This document shows, piece after piece, positions 34,335 through 42,661 of a stretch of 64,000 bases of DNA. The notes under the pieces are model-generated. The model made no database searches, was not told the DNA's origin, and worked only from the letters and a program-made list of their open reading frames with translations. The stretch spans positions 62,001 to 126,000 of the forward strand of contig CAMAWD010000002.1 of the NCBI GenBank assembly GCA_945861785.1, read 5' to 3'. The DNA is from Rhodoferax sp. OV413 (GTDB taxonomy: Bacteria; Pseudomonadota; Gammaproteobacteria; Burkholderiales; Burkholderiaceae_C). Each line of letters opens with the position of its first letter. Position 1 is the stretch's first letter. Made by a program: the position numbers and the translations under genes.

Positions 34335-34775
34335 ATGACAGAACGCACGATTTTTCAGTCGATGCCCCACAGGCACGTCATCAGCCTGGGGCCCCAAGCC
34401 ACCATCTGGGAGGCTGCCAGCGTGATGACAAAGGCCAACTGCGGCAGCGTCCTGATCCTCGATCTGTCCGGCAAGATGCTGGGCATCGTTACTGAGCGTG
34501 ACCTGATGACCCGTGTGCTTGCCAAGGCCCTCAACCCGGCAACGACGCTGGTATCGGAAGTGATGACGCGCAACCCGCATTGTGTCGGCCCGGACCTGCT
34601 GGTGTCCGACGCGGTGTTGATCATGATTGAACGCGGGTTCCGGCACTTGCCGGTTGTCTCGGCCGCTGGCAAGATCTTGGGGGTGTTCTCGGCACGTGAC
34701 GCCCTTCCGCGGGAAATCGGCAATGCAGTGACGATGGCGGAGTTCCATGAGCAGGTCAATGACGCGCTCGGTTGA
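34335..34775 (+). CDS. CBS-domain pair protein
   Basis: A 146-residue stand-alone Bateman module. The two CBS motifs span about residues 10-65 (VISLGPQATIWEAASVM to LGIVTERDLMTRVL) and 75-135 (MTRNPHCVGPDLLVSDA to LGVFSARDALPRE). Such pairs bind AMP, ATP or related nucleotides and adjust the activity of partner enzymes. It follows korABC in the same direction and has its own AAAGGA site, so an energy-sensing role for the oxidoreductase is reasonable but unproven. Confidence 0.88.
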   Translation: MTERTIFQSMPHRHVISLGPQATIWEAASVMTKANCGSVLILDLSGKMLGIVTERDLMTRVLAKALNPATTLVSEVMTRNPHCVGPDLLVSDAVLIMIERGFRHLPVVSAAGKILGVFSARDALPREIGNAVTMAEFHEQVNDALG

Positions 34776-34781
34776 AGGTGA

Positions 34782-34802
34782 CAGGCGCCGGTAACCCGCC
34801 TG
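34782..34802. terminator. Weak hairpin between convergent CBS and RnfB-like genes
   Basis: Perfect 6-base arms caggcg and cgcctg flank a 9-base loop in the 30-base gap between two convergent genes. Only a short T tract (gttt) follows on the plus strand, so termination would be inefficient. Confidence 0.35.
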
Positions 34803-34805
34803 GTT

Positions 34806-35471
34806 TCAGGTCTGGTCTGGCGGTGTGCGTTTGGCGCGCGCGCGGGCCAGTGCGGCCTCGATCACAGCGCGTTTGCGCTCCAGTATGGCCGGGTCAGTGT
34901 GCAGGGAATGCGCCGGCAGGTCGGCCAGTTTGGCTCTTGCCTTGTCTTCCAGTCGCTGGTCGTTGGTTGCCTCGGCGCGTTGGCGCCGCTGCAGGCTGAA
35001 CGCGTAGCGGTCACGGGCCTGCTCGGCCAGGGTGTCAGACCATGCGTCCCAGCCGGTTGCCGAAGCCGAGACGTTTTCGAGCTGGATGCAATCCACGGGG
35101 CACACCGGCAAACAGAGTTCACAACCGGTGCAATAGGGTTCGATCACCGTGTGCATGCGCTTGTTGGCGCCGATGATCGCGTCGGTGGGGCAGGCAGCCA
35201 GGCACAGAGTGCAGCCAATGCACCAGTTCTCGTCGATGACGGCGACCGTGCGTGGCGTCTCCAGGCCATGGGCCGGATTCAAATCGCGCGTGGGCCTTCC
35301 AGTCAGCGCGGCCAGACGTTCGATACCGGCCTTGCCACCGGGCGGGCACTGGTTGATGTCCGCATCGCCACTGGCGATCGCCGTTGCGTAGCCCGCGCAA
35401 TCGGGATAACCACAACGCGTGCACTGGGTCTGGGGCAGGGCGGCCAGCAGGCGAACTGCATCCGGTGACAT
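34806..35471 (-). CDS. rnfB: RnfB-like polyferredoxin
   Basis: A 221-residue iron-sulfur protein. The N-terminal 4Fe-4S domain of the RnfB/RsxB type is [13 protein letters not shown] with the fourth cysteine in NQCPPGG; two ferredoxin motifs follow ([16 protein letters not shown] and [16 protein letters not shown]). The C-terminal 90 residues are charged and helical. The membrane anchor seen at the N-terminus of full RnfB is missing, and no other rnf gene is nearby, as is common for the orphan form in betaproteobacteria. It could carry electrons from KorABC, whose operon converges on it. Confidence 0.8.
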   Translation of the reverse strand: MSPDAVRLLAALPQTQCTRCGYPDCAGYATAIASGDADINQCPPGGKAGIERLAALTGRPTRDLNPAHGLETPRTVAVIDENWCIGCTLCLAACPTDAIIGANKRMHTVIEPYCTGCELCLPVCPVDCIQLENVSASATGWDAWSDTLAEQARDRYAFSLQRRQRAEATNDQRLEDKARAKLADLPAHSLHTDPAILERKRAVIEAALARARAKRTPPDQT

Positions 35472-35479
35472 GACGCCGT

Positions 35480-36823
35480 CTACTTTCTTGGCGAGGCTTT
35501 TTTGGCCGTTGTCCTTTTGGCCGGGGCGGGCCGGACTGCGGTCTCGACCTCAGCCTTCTGCGGCTGGTAGCCCAGGATGAACGACTTCACTTGCGGGTAG
35601 ACCACGTCGCGCCAACGGCGCCCGGCAAAAATCCCGTAATGGCCTGCGCCTTTGACTTCAAGGTGCTTTTGCATTGGCTTCGGAACACCACTGCAAATGC
35701 CATGCACGGCCTCAGTCTGTCCCGAGCCGGAAATGTCGTCGAGTTCACCCTCGACCGAAAACAGCGCCGTGGTCTTGATGTCCTCGGGTCGGACACGTTC
35801 GATCCTGCCATCCACTGCGCGTACATCCCAGGTGCCGTGGACCAGGCAGAAGTCCTGGAAAACCACCCGAATAGTGTCGAGGTAGTAGCCGGCGTCCATG
35901 TCGAGCACCGCGTTGTATTCGTCGTAAAACTTGCGGTGTGCCTCGGTGCTTGCGCCGTCACCCTTGATCAGGTCCTGGAAGTAGTCGTAGTGGCTCTTCG
36001 CGTGGTTGCTCGGGTTCATCGCAACGAAGCCGGAGTGCTGAAGGAAGCCCGGATAGACGCGGCGACCGGCTCCGGGGAAACTGGTCGGAACGCGGTAGAT
36101 CACGTTGTTTTCGAACCAGCTGTGGCTCTTGTTCATCGCCAGGTTGTTGACCGCGGTGGGGGACTTGCGGGCATCGATGGGCCCGCCCATCATCGTCATG
36201 CTCAATGGGGTCGTTTCCCCGCGGCTTGCCATCAGCGACACCGCAGCAAGCACCGGGACCGTAGGCTGGCAGACGCTCATGACATGGCAGTTGCCATAGG
36301 TGGCCTGCAGGTGCCTGACGAATTCCTGCACGTAGTTCACATAGTCGTCGAGGTGGAACTGACCCTCCGACATCGGAACCATGCGCGCGTTCTTCCAGTC
36401 CGTGATGTAGACCTTGTGGTCCTTGAGCATGGTTTGCACCGTGTCGCGCAGCAGCGTTGCATGGTGGCCGGAGAGCGGCGCCACGACCAGCACAGCCGGC
36501 TGTCCCTTGAGGCGGTCCAGCGTCGCTGGGTCGTCGGTAAAGCGCTTGAAGCGCCGCAACTCGCAAAATGGCTTGTCGATTTCAATACGCTCATGGATGG
36601 CGACCGCGACACCTTCGACGTCCACCGTCCGGATGCCGAACTCGGGCTTCTCGTAATCGCGTCCGAGACGGTGCATCAGGTCGAAGCCGGCGGACATCCG
36701 CTGCGCGAAGGGTGACTGCCCCATCATCGACAGCGGATTCGCAAATACCTTGGAGGCGGCATTCGCAAGGTCGGAAAACGGCTCCATCATGGAGCGTTGC
36801 GTCTCGTACAGTTGGTACAGCAT
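35480..36823 (-). CDS. phaZ: Intracellular polyhydroxybutyrate depolymerase PhaZ
   Basis: A 447-residue alpha/beta-hydrolase that mobilises stored PHB granules. It has the intracellular depolymerase N-terminus [15 protein letters not shown], the segment [16 protein letters not shown], and the lipase-box analogue in which cysteine is the nucleophile ([11 protein letters not shown]185). The C-terminal tail, rich in Lys, Ala and Pro (about residues 425-447), resembles granule- or nucleoid-associating tails. No secretion signal is present. A palindrome overlapping its promoter region suggests control by the PHB regulator PhaR. Confidence 0.93.
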   Translation of the reverse strand: MLYQLYETQRSMMEPFSDLANAASKVFANPLSMMGQSPFAQRMSAGFDLMHRLGRDYEKPEFGIRTVDVEGVAVAIHERIEIDKPFCELRRFKRFTDDPATLDRLKGQPAVLVVAPLSGHHATLLRDTVQTMLKDHKVYITDWKNARMVPMSEGQFHLDDYVNYVQEFVRHLQATYGNCHVMSVCQPTVPVLAAVSLMASRGETTPLSMTMMGGPIDARKSPTAVNNLAMNKSHSWFENNVIYRVPTSFPGAGRRVYPGFLQHSGFVAMNPSNHAKSHYDYFQDLIKGDGASTEAHRKFYDEYNAVLDMDAGYYLDTIRVVFQDFCLVHGTWDVRAVDGRIERVRPEDIKTTALFSVEGELDDISGSGQTEAVHGICSGVPKPMQKHLEVKGAGHYGIFAGRRWRDVVYPQVKSFILGYQPQKAEVETAVRPAPAKRTTAKKASPRK

Positions 36824-36844
36824 CGGTGGTTAGCCTTTTTATAA

Positions 36845-36863
36845 TATGTTGCACTGCAATATA
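36845..36863 (-). promoter_or_regulatory. Candidate PhaR-type operator upstream of phaZ
   Basis: A 19-base palindrome with arms tatgttgca and tgcaatata around a central C (one mismatch) lies 22-40 bases before the phaZ start, beside an A/T-rich -10-like tract (tataat on either strand at 36839-36847). PhaR sites in related bacteria are TGCA-rich palindromes of this kind; assignment to PhaR is inference. Confidence 0.45.
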
Positions 36864-37012
36864 ACAGTCTTCGCCAGCCAGAATTTGGTACCGCAATTCA
36901 GACAGCGATTGTGCGCACAAATTGTGGGTGTGTGAAGTTTGTCGGGCCAGGCCGCAATCCATGCCAATGGTCTAAACTGCTGGGAAAACCAGAAACCGGA
37001 AAGTTTCAGTGA

Positions 37013-37927
37013 ATGAGTGACCAGACGACCGTCGTGTTCGCAGATCTGATGGGGAGCACCGGCGTCTTCGAGACGATCGGAAGCGCGCGCGCGTCCAAAG
37101 TCGTGACCGGGCTTACCCAATGGATCAGCGACATCATCATCGCGCACCGTGGGCGCGTGGTAAAAACCCTTGGAGACGGCGTACTGGCGGTCTTTGCGCA
37201 CGCTCCTGATGCAATAACCGCGGTGGTTGAGATTCAACGCAGCCACCAGAAGCGGATCGCCAGTGCCTCGTCGGTGACCCGTATGCCGATCCGCGTCGGC
37301 GTAGCCCGCGGGGAGGTCGAGTTCGTCGACGGCGATTGTTACGGTGACGCCGTCAACGTTGCGTCCCGCCTGAGCGACCTGTCCGGCCCGCACCAGATCT
37401 GGGCCAACAACTTTTCGCTGGAACAGTCCGTCGAGTCCGAGGGTGTCCGGTTTCGGCCGCTAGGGCCAATCATGATCCGCGGCAGGGCAGAGCCCTGCCC
37501 GGTTTTTCAGGTGGAATGGCATGTGGATGCCAGCAGTGATTTCCTGACAATGCAGGCGAGCCTGGCACCAGGGGACGAGCAGTTGGAGCGGGATGTATTG
37601 GGTGGGGAGATCGAGCTTGTCTGGCTGAATCTGCGCAAACGTTTCCGGTCATTCCAGTTGCCGATTCACATCGGGCGCGTCAGCCAGGCCGAGTTTGTGG
37701 TCAATGACCCGCGGGTGTCCCGGACCCATGCCCGCGTCGACTGGCGCAATGGCAGTATTCTGCTGGTGGATGTAAGCAGCTATGGCAGTTGGGTGAGGTT
37801 CTCGGGTGGCGGTGCCGACCTGTTGTTACGGCGTGAGGAGTGTGTCTTGCACGGCAGGGGTGAAATCGCGCTCGGTGCGTCTTTTTCGGATCTTAGCGTT
37901 CCAACCGTGATGTTCTCGGTTTCCTGA
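37013..37927 (+). CDS. Class III adenylate cyclase domain fused to an FHA domain
   Basis: A 304-residue cytoplasmic protein. The cyclase homology domain covers residues 5-170. Metal aspartates D11 (VFADLMGST) and D55 (KTLGDG), the purine-specifying K51 and D112 (GDAVNVASR), and the transition-state N115 and R119 are all in place, which predicts an active adenylate rather than guanylate cyclase. Residues 215-295 form a forkhead-associated domain (IGRVSQAEFV, then VSRTHARVDW), so it should recognise a phosphothreonine on a partner; the usual NG pair of the last loop is replaced (SSYGSWV). It is divergent from phaZ across 189 bases. Input kinase and target are unknown. Confidence 0.88.
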   Translation: MSDQTTVVFADLMGSTGVFETIGSARASKVVTGLTQWISDIIIAHRGRVVKTLGDGVLAVFAHAPDAITAVVEIQRSHQKRIASASSVTRMPIRVGVARGEVEFVDGDCYGDAVNVASRLSDLSGPHQIWANNFSLEQSVESEGVRFRPLGPIMIRGRAEPCPVFQVEWHVDASSDFLTMQASLAPGDEQLERDVLGGEIELVWLNLRKRFRSFQLPIHIGRVSQAEFVVNDPRVSRTHARVDWRNGSILLVDVSSYGSWVRFSGGGADLLLRREECVLHGRGEIALGASFSDLSVPTVMFSVS

Positions 37928-38096
37928 GGGGTGGAGTTGCGGGGAGACCTTGGCTGCTACGCCGATGCCAGCACCCCGTAGTGGCGGATTCTCTTGATCC
38001 CGCTGGGCAGCACATGCAGGTCATGTCGCAATTTCCGACCGTTCGGACCTGGATCAAAGAGCAATCGGCATGAGCCCGCGACCTGGAGAAAACGCC

Positions 38097-38204
38097 ATGT
38101 CAAAACGCCTACCGCCGCCCAAGAAAAACGGCCAGTTCCGCCGCCGCAAGAAGGGCCGCCCTGGTGGGCCGGCCATTGCGCCAGAGTCCTCCACCGATCA
38201 TTGA
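38097..38204 (+). CDS. Small basic hypothetical protein
   Basis: A 35-residue frame beginning MSKRLPPPKKNGQFRRRKKG, with GGAG placed eight bases before the ATG. It is strongly basic in its first half and has no recognised family. It sits 61 bases before the antitoxin-like gene. The good ribosome-binding site is the main support; it could equally be chance. Confidence 0.35.
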   Translation: MSKRLPPPKKNGQFRRRKKGRPGGPAIAPESSTDH

Positions 38205-38265
38205 AAATCTGCGGGGCAATTGCCCGTCACGTAAAATCGGTGCTCCCGAAAAGGAGCGCCACGCC

Positions 38266-38445
38266 ATGAAAAAAGTACCTTTCACCCTGGAACAGTTGAA
38301 CGCACCCAAGAAGGCGGCACCCGCCAAGCAGGCGGGCCGCAGGGCTGCAAAGACCACGGTGGCAAAGCCTGGCCGCGAGTCGGCGCGCTTGATGAGGCGG
38401 CTCCGTGATTTCACATGGGATTTTGATGCCATGAAACGTGCCTGA
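38266..38445 (+). CDS. Putative antitoxin of a VapBC-like pair
   Basis: A 59-residue Lys/Ala-rich protein (MKKVPFTLEQLNAPKKAAPA). It is disordered-looking in the first half and has a short aromatic C-terminal helix (LRDFTWDFDAMKRA) of the sort that wraps around a PIN toxin. AAGGAG precedes the ATG, and the stop overlaps the toxin start by eight bases. No ribbon-helix-helix or AbrB DNA-binding fold is recognised, so autoregulation is uncertain. The role rests on context. Confidence 0.55.
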   Translation: MKKVPFTLEQLNAPKKAAPAKQAGRRAAKTTVAKPGRESARLMRRLRDFTWDFDAMKRA

Positions 38446-38851
38446 ACGGTTTTTCTTCGATACCTCTGCCTTCTTGGCAGACATTCGGCGAGAGCCTGAA
38501 GGGGACGCCGTGTTTGCACTGCGCGAGCGGTTGCGGCGCACCCAATGTTTCACATCCGTCCTGGTTGTCTACGAGCTCTACCGAGGGGTTCCGTTATCCC
38601 ACTCCAAGCGCAAAAGTCAGATTCAGGTGCTCGACACCTGGTTGTCAACGTTCACGCTCAAACCTGTCCACGAGGCGCACGCCATGATGGCGGCCAAGTT
38701 GCACCGCTATTCCAAGGGTTCGATTGATCCGCTTTTGTCCGCGCAGTGCCTAGATGGCGACTTCACGATGGTGACGACCAACCGGCAGGATTTCGAGCGG
38801 GTTCCAGAGCTGCGCATTTACAATTTTCCCGATGCAACCGAAGCCGAGTGA
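38438..38851 (+). CDS. vapC: PIN-domain ribonuclease toxin (VapC-like)
   Basis: A 137-residue PIN domain. The acidic metal-binding set is visible: D8 in FFFDTSAFL, E in VVYELYRG near residue 48, and aspartates in SIDPLLSAQCLDGDF and TNRQDFE. The start is a GTG at 38438 inside the end of the antitoxin gene, a typical coupled arrangement. VapC toxins cut tRNA or rRNA when freed from the antitoxin. The domain order and length are normal. Confidence 0.8.
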   Translation: MPERFFFDTSAFLADIRREPEGDAVFALRERLRRTQCFTSVLVVYELYRGVPLSHSKRKSQIQVLDTWLSTFTLKPVHEAHAMMAAKLHRYSKGSIDPLLSAQCLDGDFTMVTTNRQDFERVPELRIYNFPDATEAE

Positions 38852-38897
38852 AGCCGCCAAGCCAGGAAACACGGCGCACAAGCCGTGATACGCCAAG

Positions 38898-39032
38898 TCA
38901 GGGCGATGTGCCTTGGTACCAGTTGAACCGGTGCCACCAGTAGGCCGACGGGCGCGCGACCTCCTGCACTAGGTCATCGAAAGTTCCCGCCGTCTTCGCT
39001 GCCCGGATCTTGGGGACCACCTCGCATATGAC
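38898..39032 (-). pseudogene. Gene remnant: isolated C-terminal coding fragment
   Basis: Reading the minus strand, 44 codons are open between a TAA (just above 39032) and a TGA (38898-38900). The translated end, rich in aromatics (ARPSAYWWHRFNWYQGTSP), looks like the C-terminus of a real protein, but there is no start or upstream domain. I do not recognise the family. It lies in the 214-base gap between the toxin and the ankyrin gene and probably marks a deletion. Confidence 0.4.
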
Positions 39033-39065
39033 TTAACATAATACACATCGTATGAAGTTGACTAT

Positions 39066-39722
39066 CTACCAGGAACCCTTTGGTTGTCGGGCTCTCACGA
39101 AGGCCGTGATGATGTTTGCCGAGTCCTGCCGGTTTGCCCGATGTGCAAAATCGACGGCGCTCAGGGACTGGTCATTCTTGAGCAAGGGATCGGCCCCGGC
39201 TTCCAGAAGCAACTTGACGGCCGATGGCGTGCCGTAAAACGCGGCCATCATGAGTGGCGTCGTGCCGTTGGGAGACGCCGCGTCGATGTACGCATGGTTG
39301 TCCAGCAACAGGGTCATGAGAGCCACGTGACCGCGTGTTGCGGCATAGTGCAGCGGGGCCCAGCCTGGCTTGTTGACGTCGGCGCCCCGCGTTATGAGTT
39401 TGCGGGCGATCTCCAGGTTGCCGTTGAGGGATGCGAACATCAGGGGACTTTCATCGGCCGGAGTCCGGACTTCCACGTCGGTCTTGGGCCAGCTTGCCAA
39501 AGCGTCCGCAGCCTTCAGCGAGTTCTCCCGCAGGGCGATGACCAAGCCGTGGCGGCCTGCCGGATCAAGGGTATTGGGGTCGAAACCCCCCTGCAGCAGT
39601 AGCTTGATGCTGGCTTCATCGTCCTTTTTCAGGGCCGATAAAAAATCATCGTATGAACCGGCGAATGCTGATGAAAAACATGTAAAAACAATAATATAGA
39701 AGGTTTTATTGAAGTAATTCAT
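39066..39722 (-). CDS. Secreted ankyrin-repeat protein
   Basis: A 218-residue protein with a signal peptide (MNYFNKTFYIIVFTCFSSAFA) and four to five ankyrin repeats (about residues 30-205), including TPADESPLMFASLNGNLE, WAPLHYAATRGHVALMTLLL and GTTPLMMAAFYGTPSAVKLLL. Ankyrin stacks mediate protein-protein contact; here presumably in the periplasm. GGGGAG sits seven bases before the ATG. The first 100 bases are clearly richer in A and T than neighbours. It follows tatD by 41 bases and may be its downstream operon member. Confidence 0.85.
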   Translation of the reverse strand: MNYFNKTFYIIVFTCFSSAFAGSYDDFLSALKKDDEASIKLLLQGGFDPNTLDPAGRHGLVIALRENSLKAADALASWPKTDVEVRTPADESPLMFASLNGNLEIARKLITRGADVNKPGWAPLHYAATRGHVALMTLLLDNHAYIDAASPNGTTPLMMAAFYGTPSAVKLLLEAGADPLLKNDQSLSAVDFAHRANRQDSANIITAFVRARQPKGSW

Positions 39723-39763
39723 GAGTATTCTCCCCGGTTTCTTTGGGTTGCTTGCAGCGGGAT

Positions 39764-40558
39764 TCATCGCAGGACTCCCGAAAACAGGTGGTCAAAGTTT
39801 GCATTTGTGTGGTGTGCAATGTCCTCTGTGGTGCAGCCCTTGACCAGAGCAATCTGTTTGGCAACGAATGGTACATACGACGGATTGTTGGTCTTGCCCC
39901 GGTACGGTACAGGCGCCAGGTAGGGACTGTCTGTCTCTATCAGTATGCGGTCGAGGGGCACGAAGGCCGCAACGTCCCGGATGTCCTGCGCACTCTTGAA
40001 CGTGATGATGCCCGAAAACGAAATGTAAAACCCGAGGTCCAGCGCCTGTCTGGCAATGTCCAGTGTCTCGGTAAAACAATGAAAGACGCCCCGCGCAGTC
40101 GGGCCGGCGCCGCCTGTGCCGGCGTCATGGAGGATTTGCAGGGTATCGGCTGCAGAGCTGCGCGTATGCACCACCAGCGGAAGGTCAAGCTGTCGGGCAG
40201 CTGCAATATGCACGCGAAACCGGCGCCTTTGCCACTCCATGTCGGCCAAGGTTCGCCCGGCAAGCCGGTAATAGTCGAGCCCGGTTTCACCGATGCCGAC
40301 GACCCGAGGCAATCGACCGCGTTCGAGCAAAGCCTCCAGATCCGGCTCGGTGACACCTTCGTTGTCGGGGTGGACACCGACAGTCGCCCAGAAATTGCCG
40401 TGGTCGCAGGCCAGACGGTGCACCGCCGCAAACTCTTCGAGTGTGGTGCAGATGCAAAGCGCCCTGCCCACCTGAGCCTGCTCCATCGCGGCCCTGATCG
40501 CGGATAGGTTGGCGGCCAGTTCCGGGAATGACAAATGGCAATGGGAGTCGGTGAACAT
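39764..40558 (-). CDS. tatD: TatD-family metal-dependent deoxyribonuclease
   Basis: A 264-residue TIM-barrel hydrolase. Metal ligands appear in FTDSHCHL, GIGETGLDYY, VVHTRSS, VFHCFTE and ETDSPYLAP. The ATG at 40558 is chosen because it starts directly before the TDSHCHL strand; upstream codons show no similarity. It is part of a minus-strand run (mltG, tmk, holB, pilZ, tatD) often seen in beta- and gammaproteobacteria. Confidence 0.93.
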   Translation of the reverse strand: MFTDSHCHLSFPELAANLSAIRAAMEQAQVGRALCICTTLEEFAAVHRLACDHGNFWATVGVHPDNEGVTEPDLEALLERGRLPRVVGIGETGLDYYRLAGRTLADMEWQRRRFRVHIAAARQLDLPLVVHTRSSAADTLQILHDAGTGGAGPTARGVFHCFTETLDIARQALDLGFYISFSGIITFKSAQDIRDVAAFVPLDRILIETDSPYLAPVPYRGKTNNPSYVPFVAKQIALVKGCTTEDIAHHTNANFDHLFSGVLR

Positions 40559-40639
40559 TGGCGCTGAAATCCTCGCAGAAAACTGGTTGCTGCCGCCGCA
40601 GGCAGACAAAGTGGCGGGCGGACCCGACCCTGCCGCAAC

Positions 40640-40999
40640 TCAAATTGTCTGGGTCGGCCGGTCGGAGCCGACCTGCGCGCCCAAAATCTCCTCGATCTTG
40701 AGCTTGAGCTGTTTGGACTTTTCGTCCTTCGGGAACTGGATACCCACGCCCTGGGTGCGGCTGCCGGCGGCCTTGGCTGGCGTGACCCAGGCCACCTTGC
40801 CAGCGACGGGATAACGCTGCGGGTCTTCCGGCAGTGACAACAGCACGTAGATGTCGTCTCCCAGTTTGTACTCGCGGGCGGTGGGAATGAAGATGCCACC
40901 CTCGGCAAACAAGGGTATGTAGGCAGCGTACAAAGCGGCTTGTTCCTTGATGGCCAACTGGATGACGCTGGGGCGGGGGGAAGTCGGTGACGTGCTCAT
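40640..40999 (-). CDS. pilZ: PilZ-domain protein of the type IV pilus kind
   Basis: A 119-residue single PilZ domain. The barrel shows IPLFAEGGIFIPTAREYKLGDDIYVLLSL and VAGKVAWVTPAKAAG. The RxxxR and D/NxSxxG residues that bind cyclic di-GMP are not present, as in the pilus-assembly protein PilZ itself, which works by contacting other proteins. Located between holB and tatD, the classical place of pilZ. GC content and length are ordinary. Confidence 0.85.
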   Translation of the reverse strand: MSTSPTSPRPSVIQLAIKEQAALYAAYIPLFAEGGIFIPTAREYKLGDDIYVLLSLPEDPQRYPVAGKVAWVTPAKAAGSRTQGVGIQFPKDEKSKQLKLKIEEILGAQVGSDRPTQTI

Positions 41000-41017
41000 G
41001 GATTTGGGCGGGGAGTG

Positions 41018-42013
41018 TCAGGAGTTTAGGGCGTTTTTGGCCCGACTCACCCATGCCTCTTGCATCAACCCGGCCTGGAAGGGATGTCCCGCAGTTCGCC
41101 GCGCAGCGGCGAGCTCCCTGCCCCACTGGCTCAGGGCATGGAGAGGCCCGGCCGCCGGCAAGTCCTGGGCGTCAAAGAAGCGGGGTGCGACGCCCTGGCT
41201 CTGCAATTGCAGGTCATGGCAAAGCTTGTGCAGAGCGTCGAGCATCTCGATCGCGCTCCACTCGTGCATCAGGCTGCCGTCGCCACGTTGCAGCGCCTTG
41301 GGCAACTGGGACCAGACCTTCGGGTCCTGCCCGGCGCGTGCATAGTGCAGGGCATCGTCGGGTCGCCCCCCAGCCGCCCGCAGGAAAACACGTGCAGCCG
41401 CAGGCTGGACGTCTTGCGCGACCAGCCATTCGGCCGCGACATCGGCCGGTGGCCAGCCCATTGGATGGCCCAGGCAGCGGCTGCGGATGGTGGGCAGCAA
41501 CTGGTGTGCCATCTCCGTGGCAAGCACGAACCGCACATCCCCGGGGGGTTCTTCCAGTGTTTTCAGGAGGGCGTTTGCGGTGACATGGTTCATGTGCTCT
41601 GCCGGAAACACAAGCACCACCTTGCCACGGCCCCAGGCACTTGTGCGTTGCGAGAACTCCACCGCGTCGCGCATGGCGTCAATGCGGATCTCCTTGCTGG
41701 GTTTGCGCTTCTTGTCGTCGAGTTCGGTCTGCGCCTTTTCGCCCAGCGGCCAATGGCGCTCCAGCATGACGGTTTCCGGCATGAGGACGAACAGATCGGC
41801 ATGCGTGCGCACATCGATGGCGTGGCAACTCGCACACTGCCCACAGGCACCGGCGCCAGACACGCGTTCGCACAACCAGGCGCGCGCCATCGAAAGGGCC
41901 AGCACATACTGGCCCAGGCCGCTCGGGCCATGCAGCAGCCAGGCATGGCCTCGTTGCGTGAGCAAGCTGGCCAATTGGGTGGCGATCCAGGGCGGCTGGA
42001 CGGTTTCGCTCAT
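41018..42013 (-). CDS. holB: DNA polymerase III subunit delta prime
   Basis: A 331-residue clamp-loader subunit. The P-loop is degenerate ([13 protein letters not shown]), as expected for the non-hydrolysing delta-prime, and a zinc motif CGQCASC follows near residue 58. [18 protein letters not shown] and the sensor segment TIRSRC are present. The ATG at 42013 overlaps the tmk stop as ATGA; the gap to pilZ is 18 bases. Confidence 0.93.
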   Translation of the reverse strand: MSETVQPPWIATQLASLLTQRGHAWLLHGPSGLGQYVLALSMARAWLCERVSGAGACGQCASCHAIDVRTHADLFVLMPETVMLERHWPLGEKAQTELDDKKRKPSKEIRIDAMRDAVEFSQRTSAWGRGKVVLVFPAEHMNHVTANALLKTLEEPPGDVRFVLATEMAHQLLPTIRSRCLGHPMGWPPADVAAEWLVAQDVQPAAARVFLRAAGGRPDDALHYARAGQDPKVWSQLPKALQRGDGSLMHEWSAIEMLDALHKLCHDLQLQSQGVAPRFFDAQDLPAAGPLHALSQWGRELAAARRTAGHPFQAGLMQEAWVSRAKNALNS

Positions 42014-42657
42014 TCGAGCCACCCGCGCGACCGGACAGCGGCCTCCACATCGGCCCAGACCAGCGCCCGCTCCCGGTCAGCATCAAGGCGGAAAAATCGC
42101 TGGGGATGGGCTTCGACGCGGCGCAGAAAACCCTGCGCGACACGTGCGAAAAACGCCTCGTTCTGGGCTTCGAACTTGTCGGGTTCACGGGCGGCGGCCA
42201 GTCTGCGCGCGGCTTGCGCCGGGGACAGATCGAACCAGAGGGTCAGGTCCGGCTGGCGCATTGGGCCCCCGGCCGGCGCCTGGCCGCCCTGCACCCATTG
42301 CTCAAGCATGGACAGCACCGCGAGGTCGAGTCCGCGCCCTCCTCCCTGGTAGGCAAAGCTGGAGTCCGTGAAGCGGTCGCACAAGACCACGTCGCCGCGC
42401 GCCAATGCCGGTTCGATCAACTGCACCAGATGGTCGCGCCGCGCCGCGAACACCAGCAGCGCCTCTGTCAGCGGATCCATCGCGTCATGCAGCACAAGCT
42501 TGCGGATCTTCTCGGCCAACGCGGTCCCGCCCGGTTCTCTGGTTACCAGGACCGTGCGCCCGACGCCGCGAAAGAGCTGCGCCAGGGCATCGACCTGGGT
42601 TGATTTCCCCGCGCCGTCGATACCCTCGAATGTAATGAACCTTCCCGAATTTCCCAT
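42010..42657 (-). CDS. tmk: Thymidylate kinase
   Basis: A 215-residue dTMP kinase. P-loop [11 protein letters not shown] near residue 10, the substrate loop [24 protein letters not shown] and the LID segment are present. The start is the ATG at 42657 giving [12 protein letters not shown]; upstream codons are unrelated. It lies four bases after mltG and overlaps holB. Confidence 0.95.
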   Translation of the reverse strand: MGNSGRFITFEGIDGAGKSTQVDALAQLFRGVGRTVLVTREPGGTALAEKIRKLVLHDAMDPLTEALLVFAARRDHLVQLIEPALARGDVVLCDRFTDSSFAYQGGGRGLDLAVLSMLEQWVQGGQAPAGGPMRQPDLTLWFDLSPAQAARRLAAAREPDKFEAQNEAFFARVAQGFLRRVEAHPQRFFRLDADRERALVWADVEAAVRSRGWLE

Positions 42658-42661
42658 CTTG

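Noticed and set aside
38870-38887. Hairpin cacggc-gcacaa-gccgtg after the VapC-like gene as a terminator
   Set aside because: The stem is only six bases and no T tract follows; it is close to chance for this GC content.
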